NCBI GenBank assembly: GCA_049325315.1
Contig: JBMONB010000009.1
Location: 62,001-126,000 of the forward strand
DNA length: 64,000 nucleotides
Origin: JAWLHU01 sp049325315
GTDB lineage: Bacteria > Bacillota > Sulfobacillia > Symbiobacteriales > Symbiobacteriaceae
Direction: 5' to 3'
The translations under genes and the position numbers were made by a program. A model generated the notes under the pieces. The model searched no databases. It worked only from the letters and a program-made list of their open reading frames with translations, and had not been told where the DNA came from. Within the stretch, counting starts at the first letter, position 1, and every line of letters begins with the position of its first letter. This document shows, one piece after another, positions 17,683-26,473 of this stretch.

Positions 17683-18156
17683 TCATCCCGGACCCTCGGG
17701 ACGCCAAACCAGCGCCACGTGGGTCTCGCTCTCCCCTGCCAGCCCGAACCCCAGCCGCTCGTAGAGGCGCCGGGCGGGGTTCCCCTTCATGACCTGCAGG
17801 CGGATCGGCCTGGCCTTCTCCGCCGCTTCTGCCTGAAGCAGACGAATCAGCACAGCGCCCAGACCAGCGTTGCGATGCGCCGGCAAGAGCGCCAGATCGA
17901 TCAGATGCATCTCGCTCCCTGTCCGGTCGACAATGAGACGCCCCACCGGGCGGCCATCATGCAGAATCACGCCGTGGTCCGCGCCCGGGTACTGAAGGCT
18001 GTAAGCCCGCTGCTGGAGGTCAAACTGCAGGCGCAAAAAAGCCTCCTGCTCGGCGGTCCCCCACCCCCAGGCGGCGACCTCGTCCCGACGTGTCCCCGCA
18101 TAGACCTCATAAAAGAAGTCGGTCGCAGCGGGCTGGCTGGCAACAGTGAGGGACAT
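17683..18156 (-). CDS. GNAT-family N-acetyltransferase heading the tail-collar operon
   Basis: A 157-residue GNAT: GVILHDGRPVGRLIVDR (strand beta4 region), LALLPAHRNAGLGAVLIRLL (acetyl-CoA pyrophosphate loop) and a C-terminal NPARRLYERLGFGL. ATG at 18156 follows GGAGGG at seven bases; the longer frame to 18198 lacks a ribosome site. It precedes the three tail-collar genes in one apparent operon, so it may acetylate them or act in their assembly; this is inference from position. Confidence 0.85.
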   Translation of the reverse strand: MSLTVASQPAATDFFYEVYAGTRRDEVAAWGWGTAEQEAFLRLQFDLQQRAYSLQYPGADHGVILHDGRPVGRLIVDRTGSEMHLIDLALLPAHRNAGLGAVLIRLLQAEAAEKARPIRLQVMKGNPARRLYERLGFGLAGESETHVALVWRPEGPG

Positions 18157-18321
18157 GTACACCCTCCATTCCCCGGAACGTTGACTCACGCAGTACATGA
18201 ATGCATGAATCTTTCGTGCAACCTGCCCTGTTCACCTTCAGTTTGTCGAAACATTTTTATTCTTCTGGTTACGTAAGGTACTCCTTGCACTCTTTCAGTG
18301 GGACGAGACCTACGCGCGGCG

Positions 18322-18360
18322 TAAAAAGCCGCCCGCCCCTCTTCTCAGAGGAGCGGGCGT
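18322..18360 (-). terminator. Terminator of ppdK
   Basis: GC-rich hairpin (CGCCCGC...GCGGGCG with CCTCT/AGAGG inside); on the minus strand it is followed by GGCTTTTTACG, 18 bases after the ppdK stop. Confidence 0.85.
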
Positions 18361-18377
18361 TGCGCTATTCGTGCGGA

Positions 18378-21056
18378 CTACACGGTGCTGGCGGTCGCCT
18401 TGGCACCCTTTGCCTTCGCGGCTGCCTGGGCGGCGGCGATGCGGGCGACCGGGACCCGGTAGGGCGAGCAGGAGACGTAGCTCAGGCCCACGTTGTGGAA
18501 GAACTCGATCGACGACGGGTCGCCGCCGTGCTCACCGCAGATGCCCAGCTTAATGTCGGGCCGGACCTGGCGTCCCAGCTGGCAGGCCATGTCGACCAGC
18601 TTGCCCACACCGGTGCGGTCGAGGGTGACGAACGGGTTCTCCGGCAGGACCTTCTTCTCCACATACTGCGCCAGGAACTTGCCCTCGGCGTCGTCGCGGG
18701 AGTAGCCGAAGGTGGTCTGGGTCAGGTCGTTCGTGCCGAAGGAGAAGAACTGGGCGTGCTCGGCGATCTCGTCGGCGGTCAGCGCCGCCCGCGGGACCTC
18801 GATCATGGTGCCGTTCAGGTACTTGAAGGTGACGCCCTCCCGCTCCATCACCTCGGCGGCGATGCGGTGGGTCATCTCCTCCAGGAACTTCAACTCGTTC
18901 ACATGACCGACCAGCGGGTGCATGATCTCGGGCTCGGTCTTCATGCCTTCCTTGTGGCACTGCGCCGCGGCCTCAAAGATCGCCCGGATCTGCATTTCGT
19001 AGATCTCGGGGTAGATCATGCCAAGGCGGCAGCCCCGGAAGCCGAGCATCGGGTTGATCTCCGAGAGCGCCCGAACCTTGCGCAGCAGGTGCTCCTTCTC
19101 GATCAGCTCACGGCCCTGCTCGCCCTTCTCCCGCAGGAGGGCGACCTCAATCGCCAGCTCCTCTTCGGCGGGCAGGAACTCGTGCAGGGGCGGATCGAGC
19201 AGGCGAATGGTGACCGGGTGCGGATCCATCGCCTTGAAGATGCCGTGGAAGTCCTCCCGCTGCATCACCTGGAGCTTGTCGAGGGCGACCTGCCGCTCCT
19301 CCAGCGTCTCCGCCAGGATCATCTCCCGGGCGACCTCCATGCGCTCCGGATGATGCCCGCCCTGGCCAAACATGTGCTCCGTGCGGCAGAGGCCGATGCC
19401 GGCGGCGCCGAACTCGCGGGCCTTGGCAGCATCGTGCGGGTTGTCGGCGTTAGCCCGGACGCCCAGGCTCTTGATCTCGTCGGCCCAGTCGAGCAGCTCC
19501 CGGAACTCGGGGGAGAGCTCGGGGTCGATCAGCGGCACGGCGCCCAGGATCACGTTGCCGGTGGCGCCGTCGATGGAGATGACCTCGCCCTCCTTGACCT
19601 CCCGGCCGTTCACCCGGAAGAGGCCGGCCTCCAGATCGATGCGGATCGCCTCGCAGCCCACGACGCAGGGCTTGCCCATGCCGCGGGAGACGATGGCGGC
19701 GTGGGAGGTCATGCCGCCGCGGGAGGTGAGAATGCCCTGGGCCACCACCATGCCGTGAATGTCATCTGGCGAGGTCTCGGGCCGGACCATGATCACCTTC
19801 TGCCCCTCGCCCGCCAGCTTCGCCGCGTGGTCGGGGTCGAAGACACAGATTCCGGAGGCAGCGCCCGGGGAGGCGGCCAGGCCGGTGGCCAGCACGTCGA
19901 GCTTCGCCCGGGGGTCGATGGCCGGGTGGAGAATCTTGTCGATGGCGCCGGGCTCGATGCGCAGGACCGCCTGCTCCTTGGAGATCTTCCCCTCGTGGAC
20001 CAGATCAACGGCGATCTTGATCGAGGCGAGGGGGGTCCGCTTGCCCGAGCGGCACTGCAGCATGTAGAGCTTGCCGCGCTCGATGGTGAACTCAATGTCC
20101 TGCATGTCGCCGTAGTGCTTCTCCAGCAGCTCGCACAGATCGAAGAGCTGCTGGTAGGCCTCGGGCATGGTCTCCTGCAGGTGGGAGACCGGGAAGGGGG
20201 TCCGAATGCCGGCCACCACGTCTTCGCCCTGGGCGTTGGGCAGGTACTCGCCGTAAAACTCCTTGGAGCCGGAGTTCGGGTTGCGGGTGAAGACCACGCC
20301 GGTGGCTGAGTCGTTGCCCATGTTGCCGAAGGCCATCGCCTGCACGTTTACGGCGGTGCCCAACTCGTCGGCAATCTTGTTGATCCGCCGGTAGACCTTC
20401 GCCCGCGGGTTATCCCACGACTCGAAGACGGCGTTGATCGCTAAGAAGAGCTGCTCCCGCGGATCCTGCGGGAAGGGCTTGCCGGTCATCTTCTCCACCA
20501 GGGCCTTGTACTCGGGCACCAGGGCGACCAGGTGCTCCGCCTGCATCTCGGTGTCGAGCTTGAAGCCGAGGCGCTCCTTATGTGCCTCCAGGATCCGCTC
20601 AAAGTTGTGCAGGGTAACACCCAGCACCACGTTGGAGAACATTTGAATAAAGCGACGGTAGGAGTCCCAGGCGAACCGCTGGTTGTTGGTGTTCTTGGCG
20701 ACGGCCTGAACGGTCTGGTCGTTGAGGCCGAGGTTGAGAATGGTGTCCATCATGCCCGGCATGGAGACGGGAGCGCCGGAGCGGACAGAGACCAGCAGGG
20801 GGTTGTCGGAGTCACCAAACCGCTTGCCCATCTTGGCTTCAAGCTTGGCGAGCGCCCCGTCGATCTGCTCGATCACATCGGGTGTCAGCGCCTTGACGGT
20901 CTGGTAGTCACGGCAGACCTCCGTCGTGATCGTGAATCCAGGAGGAACGGGCAGACCGATGACCGTCATTTCTGCAAGATTCGCGCCCTTGCCGCCGAGC
21001 AGCATCTTCATCTCTGCCCGGCCTTCCTCGAACAGGTAGACCGACTTCTTAGTCAC
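18378..21056 (-). CDS. ppdK: Pyruvate, phosphate dikinase
   Basis: An 892-residue PPDK, interconverting pyruvate, ATP and phosphate with PEP, AMP and pyrophosphate. N-terminal ATP-grasp domain (GGKGANLAEM, SVRSGAPVSMPGMMDTILNLG), central phosphohistidine domain with GGMTSHAAIVSRGMGKPCVVG (catalytic His near residue 455) and C-terminal PEP/pyruvate TIM barrel with ICGEHGGDP and the catalytic Cys in SYVSCSPYR. GTG start. It overlaps the upstream ppsR gene by eight bases, which fits regulation by PpsR phosphorylation near the active-site His. With aceBA nearby it allows gluconeogenesis from two-carbon substrates. Confidence 0.98.
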   Translation of the reverse strand: MTKKSVYLFEEGRAEMKMLLGGKGANLAEMTVIGLPVPPGFTITTEVCRDYQTVKALTPDVIEQIDGALAKLEAKMGKRFGDSDNPLLVSVRSGAPVSMPGMMDTILNLGLNDQTVQAVAKNTNNQRFAWDSYRRFIQMFSNVVLGVTLHNFERILEAHKERLGFKLDTEMQAEHLVALVPEYKALVEKMTGKPFPQDPREQLFLAINAVFESWDNPRAKVYRRINKIADELGTAVNVQAMAFGNMGNDSATGVVFTRNPNSGSKEFYGEYLPNAQGEDVVAGIRTPFPVSHLQETMPEAYQQLFDLCELLEKHYGDMQDIEFTIERGKLYMLQCRSGKRTPLASIKIAVDLVHEGKISKEQAVLRIEPGAIDKILHPAIDPRAKLDVLATGLAASPGAASGICVFDPDHAAKLAGEGQKVIMVRPETSPDDIHGMVVAQGILTSRGGMTSHAAIVSRGMGKPCVVGCEAIRIDLEAGLFRVNGREVKEGEVISIDGATGNVILGAVPLIDPELSPEFRELLDWADEIKSLGVRANADNPHDAAKAREFGAAGIGLCRTEHMFGQGGHHPERMEVAREMILAETLEERQVALDKLQVMQREDFHGIFKAMDPHPVTIRLLDPPLHEFLPAEEELAIEVALLREKGEQGRELIEKEHLLRKVRALSEINPMLGFRGCRLGMIYPEIYEMQIRAIFEAAAQCHKEGMKTEPEIMHPLVGHVNELKFLEEMTHRIAAEVMEREGVTFKYLNGTMIEVPRAALTADEIAEHAQFFSFGTNDLTQTTFGYSRDDAEGKFLAQYVEKKVLPENPFVTLDRTGVGKLVDMACQLGRQVRPDIKLGICGEHGGDPSSIEFFHNVGLSYVSCSPYRVPVARIAAAQAAAKAKGAKATASTV

Positions 21057-21870
21057 CGTACTTCACCCCTCGATTGATGATCTCCAGGACCCGGACCGCT
21101 GTCTCCTCCACCGCCTTGTTGGTCACATCGACCACCGGGCAGCCAACCTTCTTGAAAACAGCTTCGGCGTAGTCCAATTCCTGGAGGATACGCTCCAGAT
21201 TGGAATAGTTCGCATCGGACCGCAGACCAATCGTCTTGACGCGCTCTTCGCGGATCTGGTGGAGCTTGTCGGGGCTGACCCGCAGGCCAACCACCTTGTG
21301 AGGCGGGACCAGAAAAAGCTCCTTGGGAAGGCTCACCTCGGGGACCAAGGGCAGATTGGCCACCTTGAAGCGCCGGTGGGCCAGGTACATGGAGACCGGG
21401 GTCTTCGACGAGCGGGAGACGCCGATCAGGACGACGTCGGCCCTCAGGAAGCCGCGCGGGTCCTTGCCGTCGTCGTACTTGACGGCAAACTCGACCGCCT
21501 CCACCCTGCGGAAGTAGTCGTCGTCGAGCTTGTGCATGATCCCGGGCTCCAGCCTGGGCGGCGACCCCAACAACTGCGACATGCCGTCCAGCATCGGGCC
21601 CATGATATCCACCGCGGGAATTCCCCACATTTCGGTCAGCCGGCGAAGCTCCTGCCGCACCTCTGGAACAATGATCGTGTAGACGATGAGAGTCGGCTGC
21701 AGGCGAGCAGCATCCACCACCTCCCGGAGTGCGATGGGGTCCTCCACCATGGGATAGCGACGGATCTCGACACCGGTGTTCCCGTACTGCGCCAGGGCCG
21801 CACGGGTCACCAGATCTGCGGTCTCTCCCACGGAGTCCGAAACCACAAAGACAACCGGCTTCTCAGCCAT
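21049..21870 (-). CDS. ppsR: Pyruvate, phosphate dikinase regulatory protein (kinase/pyrophosphorylase)
   Basis: A 273-residue DUF299 protein, the bifunctional ADP-dependent kinase and phosphate-dependent pyrophosphorylase that inactivates and reactivates PPDK. VFVVSDSVGETADLV starts the fold, and the P-loop-like GVSRSSKTPVSMYLA sits near residue 150. ATG at 21870 follows GGGAGGG; the extension to 21933 is unsupported. Its stop overlaps the ppdK start, so enzyme and regulator are translationally coupled. Confidence 0.95.
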   Translation of the reverse strand: MAEKPVVFVVSDSVGETADLVTRAALAQYGNTGVEIRRYPMVEDPIALREVVDAARLQPTLIVYTIIVPEVRQELRRLTEMWGIPAVDIMGPMLDGMSQLLGSPPRLEPGIMHKLDDDYFRRVEAVEFAVKYDDGKDPRGFLRADVVLIGVSRSSKTPVSMYLAHRRFKVANLPLVPEVSLPKELFLVPPHKVVGLRVSPDKLHQIREERVKTIGLRSDANYSNLERILQELDYAEAVFKKVGCPVVDVTNKAVEETAVRVLEIINRGVKYGD

Positions 21871-22080
21871 GTCAGCCCTCCCTGCTTGTTCCAAAACGCA
21901 CATGCGCACAGACTCGCCCCACGTGCCATGCAAGATGGATATACGATTCGCGAGAGCCCAATCCTGCCCCTTCCCTACAGCAATGGGCGCTCAGGGCTCC
22001 TGAAGTTTTCAATCGGAGTTCAAGAGTCCGTCTATCGCAGAAACCATTATGATAGATTCGGTTTTGTAGTCCCAGCTGGC

Positions 22081-22854
22081 TTAGCGCAGCGGCGGCCCTT
22101 CCGGGGACTCCGATGCCCAGTAGGCCCGCAGCCCGAAGAGCAGATAGATAGAGGCCACCGACCACCAGACGGTAAAGCCGGTCGCGCTCCAGGTGCGGAA
22201 GTTCGGCCAAATCCACTGGATGATGATCGGCAGGCTCATGGCGTAGAGGCCCAGCCGGAAGCCCAGCTCAAAGGGAACCTGCCGCCCGACCATGCGGCCG
22301 TAAAACAGGGCGACAAGGGCCAGAATCACCGCATCGATCGCCTTGAAGGCGAGTTGGAAGAGGTAGAGGAAGAGATAGACGAAGGGGAGAATGCGCTGCG
22401 GCCCTGCGGCGAGAATCTCCAGGAGGTTCTGCTTGGTCACGTCGGTCTGTAGCCTGGCGAAGCTGAACTCCCGGTGGTCCACCCCTGGCTGGATGATGTA
22501 GTACCGCTCGCGGGTGATCAGAATCGCTCGCTGGCCCTTCAGGGCCTCTGCGGTTGTCTGGCCGGTGGTGTCGACGATCACCTGAGTCCCATCGGGGACA
22601 GTCTGCTTGAACGGCATGGGCCCCTCGAAATAGAACTGGCCATTCCTCACACCGAAGTCGGGCCAGGTGGCCATCTGCCGGGACATCTCGGCGGCGGCCC
22701 GCCGAAGCTGCACCATGTTAATGTAGCCGTTGATCGCCAGGACAATAGCCAGAAGCAGGGCGACGAAACCGAACCCGCCGCGCGGGTCTCGGGCCAGGCG
22801 TGCGTACCCACTGAACCCGATGGTCGCGTCCTTCAATTTCTCCAGAAACGACAA
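22081..22854 (-). CDS. DUF1189-like membrane protein
   Basis: A 257-residue integral membrane protein: one hydrophobic segment near residues 27-45 (FGFVALLLAIVLAINGYI), an extracytoplasmic domain of about 110 residues (TGQTTAEALKGQRAILITRERYYI), then four or five C-terminal membrane segments. This arrangement matches DUF1189. TTG at 22854 sits seven bases after a perfect GGAGGT, a better start than the codons up to 22899. No functional assignment; it is upstream of the ppsR-ppdK pair in the same direction but separated by about 210 bases. Confidence 0.7.
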   Translation of the reverse strand: MSFLEKLKDATIGFSGYARLARDPRGGFGFVALLLAIVLAINGYINMVQLRRAAAEMSRQMATWPDFGVRNGQFYFEGPMPFKQTVPDGTQVIVDTTGQTTAEALKGQRAILITRERYYIIQPGVDHREFSFARLQTDVTKQNLLEILAAGPQRILPFVYLFLYLFQLAFKAIDAVILALVALFYGRMVGRQVPFELGFRLGLYAMSLPIIIQWIWPNFRTWSATGFTVWWSVASIYLLFGLRAYWASESPEGPPLR

Positions 22855-22955
22855 GGATGGCACCTCCGAAAAGTTCAGGCGGGGCGGGCGCCCGCTCACC
22901 CTCTTATTCTACTGCACCTTAGCTTTCCGTGCCATGTGAAAGGGCAATGAGGGCA

Positions 22956-23003
22956 GCAAAGAGCCCTCGGGGTGCTAATTCCCCGGGGGCCGTCTCTTTC
23001 AGG
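22956..23003 (-). terminator. Imperfect terminator-like hairpin in the decayed gene's 3' end
   Basis: AAAGAG-CCCTCGGGG faces CCCCGGGGG-CCGTCTCTTT with a mismatch and bulge. The decayed lipase frame reads straight through it, suggesting the original stop was lost. Confidence 0.4.
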
Positions 23004-24215
23004 GCCTTCGTTCAGGTTGACAACCGCCGTTGCGTACGGGCCGTCTACGCCATGCGCCCCGATTGCCTCGCCAGGGAAGGAGAGGGTGATCATGTTCTGG
23101 CCGGTAACCAGGTAGGCGCGGCTGTCCAGCCCGCCCTTGCTGTGGCCGACGATGTTGATCTTCTCCACGCCCAACCCGGCCTTGAGGTCGGCAACCCAGG
23201 CGGCCTCCTCCGACATGTGCACCCCCCAGGAGCCGTGGTTGTTCGGGAAACTGAAGGCCTCGGCGTGCAGGCCCTCCTGGCTCGCGAAACCGGTGGGATT
23301 GGTCCAGGCGCTCCACGTGGTTTCGCTGCTCAGGAAGCCGTAGACAACGTAGACCTTATCGACCTCGGGGGCAAAGTCGCTCCCGGAGTAGTCCTCATCC
23401 ACATCCCAGACCCGCAGGGTCAGGTCGACCGCACCGTTATCGGTGTAGATGTTCTCGGGCTGAAGCAGGTGCCCGTTTGCGTCCACCGGCCCGAAGTAGC
23501 GGGTGATGTCGATATGGAACTCGATGGGCCCATCGCTGCGGAAGAGATAATAGTGCAACGGGTAGCCGGCATCGGCCACAAACTCCTCGTCCGCCTCAGC
23601 CACCTGGTCACCTGCCCTGTAGGACAGGACGCCTGGCAACGGGCCGGGGGCTGCCCTGTCGCCGTCGGGCGCCTGAGGGGGCAGAACAAACCTCCCAGTA
23701 TTTGGTATACCGAAGGGTTGGTCCTTCTCTCCTTTGTTGCCTCCTGCGCGTGGGCTTCTTCGCTGTCAGCGCCGGCCCGTTACGGGCGGGAATCAGCAAA
23801 ACCCCCTCCGTGACCCTGCGGCCCGCCCCATAACCATTCTCCACGCGGTAGCGAAGACGGTTCGGCTCCTCGCAGTCGAAGTCACGGTGTAGCAGGTTCC
23901 CAAAGTCGCCCGTCCGGAAGAGGGGGAGATCGATCCGGCCTACTACGGGGGTGCGGGTCTCCTCTACCCGTGCCACCTCGATATAGGCGGCGACGAAGAA
24001 CGGTTTACCGCCGTCGGGAAACCGCCCAATCCCCTGGGGTTTGTGCGCTTCGCGAACCAGGGTAAGCTGAAACCGACCGGCGTACTCACCTGCAAAGCAG
24101 GGCCACGCGCCGCCAAGGAGCTTTGCCGAAACTCCGAGACCTGTCGCGCGTATAGGCACCCGCTGAGCAGAAGGCTGACCGCGCACACCAGGAGCAGCCC
24201 CTTGTACCTCCGCAC
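22979..24215 (-). pseudogene. Decayed lipoprotein with a C-terminal alpha/beta-hydrolase (PGAP1/lipase-like) domain
   Basis: Three reading-frame segments together read like one secreted protein. Segment 1 (GTG 24215 after GGGGAG) has a lipoprotein signal LLLVCAVSLLLSGC and stays coherent to about 24040. Segment 2, in another frame, runs to about 23720 (FFVAAYIEVARVEETRTPVV). Segment 3, in a third frame, carries a long extracellular domain and then the lipase nucleophile elbow GHSKGG near 23150. In segment 3 VDKVYV joins GFLSSETTW directly, where the hydrolase's first strand and oxyanion region should be, and the region after RAYLVTGQN is also missing. I infer frameshifts plus at least two deletions; family assignment rests on GHSKGG and its context. 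Confidence 0.6.
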
Positions 24216-24324
24216 AGACGCTCTCCCCTCTCTGCGCCACATCTTTATCCATTCGACAGGTCCCGTTCAAGACCCCCTAAATATTGGATCTTTCGTCCGG
24301 AACCACTCTCTTAGCTCTACGCGA

Positions 24325-24365
24325 AAGGACCCCCACCGCTCACGGTCGAGCGCCGGGGGTCCATT
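24325..24365 (-). terminator. Terminator of glyS
   Basis: GGACCCCC/GGGGGTCC outer stem with inner GCTC/GAGC, just after the glyS stop; minus-strand tail TCCTTTCG, plus-strand tail ATTCTTTT. Confidence 0.75.
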
Positions 24366-24368
24366 CTT

Positions 24369-26471
24369 TTAGCCCGCCAGTTTGGAGAGATCAGCCGGAG
24401 CGGAGAGGAGGCTGCCCAGCGCCTGAAGCAGGCTGTAGCGATTGGCCCTGACCCGCTCGTTCTCCACGTTGACCCGCACGTTGTCCAGGAAGGCATCGAC
24501 CGGCGCCTTCAGCTTGGTGGCGGTGCGGTAGAAGGACTCGTACTCGCCCAGGTCCAGCGCCCGCTTCAGGTCGGGGCGCAGTTCGACAAAGGCGCCGTAA
24601 AGTTCCCGCTCAGAGGCCTCCTCGAACAACTCGGGGTCGATCTCACCGGTCTGCACGCCGGCCTCGTCGGCCTTGCCAGCCAGGTTGGTGATGCGCTTGA
24701 AGGCGCCAGTCACGGCGGCGAACTCCTCCACCCCCATCATGGCGCCCAGCGCCTCGGCCCGGTTGATGGCGTCGGTGACATCGCGGAAGCCGGCGGCGAG
24801 CACGGCGTCAATCACGTCGTAGCGAATCCCCTGCTGCTCCATGATCACCTTGATCCGTGCCTTGAAGAACTCCAGCAGGTCGTTCAGGGCCTTCAGGGCC
24901 ACGTCGGAGGGCAGGTTGTACTGGGTGAGCGCCAGGGAGCACAGCTCGCCCAGGTCGAGTGTGAGCCCGTTCCCCACGATGGTCTGGACCACGCCCTGGG
25001 CGGCGCGGCGCAGGGCGAAGGGGTCCTGGGAGCCGGTGGGGATCATGCCGATGGAGAAGTAGCCCGCCAGGGTGTCGAGCTTGTCGGCCAGGGCGACGAT
25101 GATGCCGGGATCGCTGTGGGGCAGTTCGTCGCCGGCGCCCCGGGGCAGGTAGTGCTCATAGATGGCGTGGGCCACAGCGGGGTCACCGCCCTCCCGCAGG
25201 TGGTACTGCTTGCCCATGTAGCCCTGCACCTCGGGGAACTCGAAGACCATCTTGGTGGCCAGGTCGGCCTTGCAGAGCCAGGCCGCCTTGACCGCCTGCT
25301 CCGCCTGCTCCGGCTTCAGCCCGTACTCCCGGGCGTACTCCCGGGCCAGGCTGACCAGCCGCTCGACCCGCTGGAACTGGGTGCCCAGCTTCTCCTGGAA
25401 GACCACGTTCTTCAGCTTTCCGTTGAACCACTCCAGGGAGTGCTTGCGATCCTCGTCCCAGAAGAAGCGGGCGTCGGCGAAGCGGGCGGCCAGCACCTTC
25501 TCGTTGCCGGCCCGCACGATCTCCATGTAGTCCTGCTCGCCGTTGCGCACCCCCACGAAGTAGGGCAACAGCTCCTCGGCCCCCTCGGCCTTGTAGACCG
25601 GGAAGTAACGCTGGTTCTCCTTCATGGTGGTGATCAGCACGGCGGGGGGCACATCGAGATAGGCCTCCGCGAAGGAGCCGATAAAAGCGTTGGGCTGCTC
25701 CACCAGCCAGGTCAGCTCCTCGAGCAGGTCCTCGTCACGCTCCACATGGCCGTGGATCTTGGCCGCCTCGGCGGTGATCTGCTGCCAGATGATCTGCTTG
25801 CGGATCTGCTGGTCGACCATGACATAGCCCCGCGAGACCTGGGCGAAGTACTCGTCGGCGTTGTTCACCTTGATCGGCTGGGCCGGCCCCAGTACCCGGT
25901 GGCCCCGGGTGGTGTCCACCGTCTCAATGCCGTCGACATCGAAGGGGACGCGCCGGTCGCCCAGCAGGGCGAGAATCCACTTGATCGGACGGGCGTACCG
26001 GATCGACCGGTCGGCCCAGCGCATCGACTTCGGCCAGTCGATGGAGGTGACCAGCGAGGCCAGCAGCGGCGGCAGCACCTTGGCCACCGACTCGCCCTTG
26101 ACCAGCTTGCGGGCGTAGATATACTCGCCGCCCTTCTCGTCGGCCCGGACCTCCAGGTCCTCCACCGCCACGCCCTGGCCCTGGGCGAACTTCTGCGCCG
26201 GAATGGTCGGCTTGCCCTCTGCGTCGAAGGCGACCTTCTTGGCGGGGCCCTTGGCGACCATCTCCACATCTTTCTGGAGCAGCGCCAGGTCCTTCACGTA
26301 GAGCACCAGGCGGCGCGGGGTGCCGAAGACATCGATCAGGGCGAAGTCGAGCCGGGCATCGTTCAGCGCCTTGGTGGCGTTGGCCTTCAGCTGTTCCAGC
26401 GCCGGGCCGCAGAACCTGGCGGGAATCTCCTCGGTGCCGATCTCAAGCAGGAGGTTGCGTCTCTCGGTCAT
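24369..26471 (-). CDS. glyS: Glycyl-tRNA synthetase beta subunit
   Basis: A 700-residue beta subunit of the alpha2beta2 glycyl-tRNA synthetase, which binds the tRNA while the alpha subunit makes glycyl-adenylate. N-terminal LLLEIGTEEIPARF is the family hallmark; RWADRSIRYARPIKWILALLG, the HD-domain-like centre and the C-terminal anticodon-binding DALR-like helices follow in order, and length is normal. ATG after GGAAGGAGGG, two bases after the glyQ stop; both are under the T-box leader. Confidence 0.98.
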   Translation of the reverse strand: MTERRNLLLEIGTEEIPARFCGPALEQLKANATKALNDARLDFALIDVFGTPRRLVLYVKDLALLQKDVEMVAKGPAKKVAFDAEGKPTIPAQKFAQGQGVAVEDLEVRADEKGGEYIYARKLVKGESVAKVLPPLLASLVTSIDWPKSMRWADRSIRYARPIKWILALLGDRRVPFDVDGIETVDTTRGHRVLGPAQPIKVNNADEYFAQVSRGYVMVDQQIRKQIIWQQITAEAAKIHGHVERDEDLLEELTWLVEQPNAFIGSFAEAYLDVPPAVLITTMKENQRYFPVYKAEGAEELLPYFVGVRNGEQDYMEIVRAGNEKVLAARFADARFFWDEDRKHSLEWFNGKLKNVVFQEKLGTQFQRVERLVSLAREYAREYGLKPEQAEQAVKAAWLCKADLATKMVFEFPEVQGYMGKQYHLREGGDPAVAHAIYEHYLPRGAGDELPHSDPGIIVALADKLDTLAGYFSIGMIPTGSQDPFALRRAAQGVVQTIVGNGLTLDLGELCSLALTQYNLPSDVALKALNDLLEFFKARIKVIMEQQGIRYDVIDAVLAAGFRDVTDAINRAEALGAMMGVEEFAAVTGAFKRITNLAGKADEAGVQTGEIDPELFEEASERELYGAFVELRPDLKRALDLGEYESFYRTATKLKAPVDAFLDNVRVNVENERVRANRYSLLQALGSLLSAPADLSKLAG

Positions 26472-26473
26472 GG

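Noticed and set aside
18201..20309. A 702-codon open frame on the plus strand opposite ppdK
   Set aside because: Antisense shadow of a GC-rich gene; no ribosome site, no recognisable domain, repetitive Leu/Gly/Asp composition typical of complement frames.
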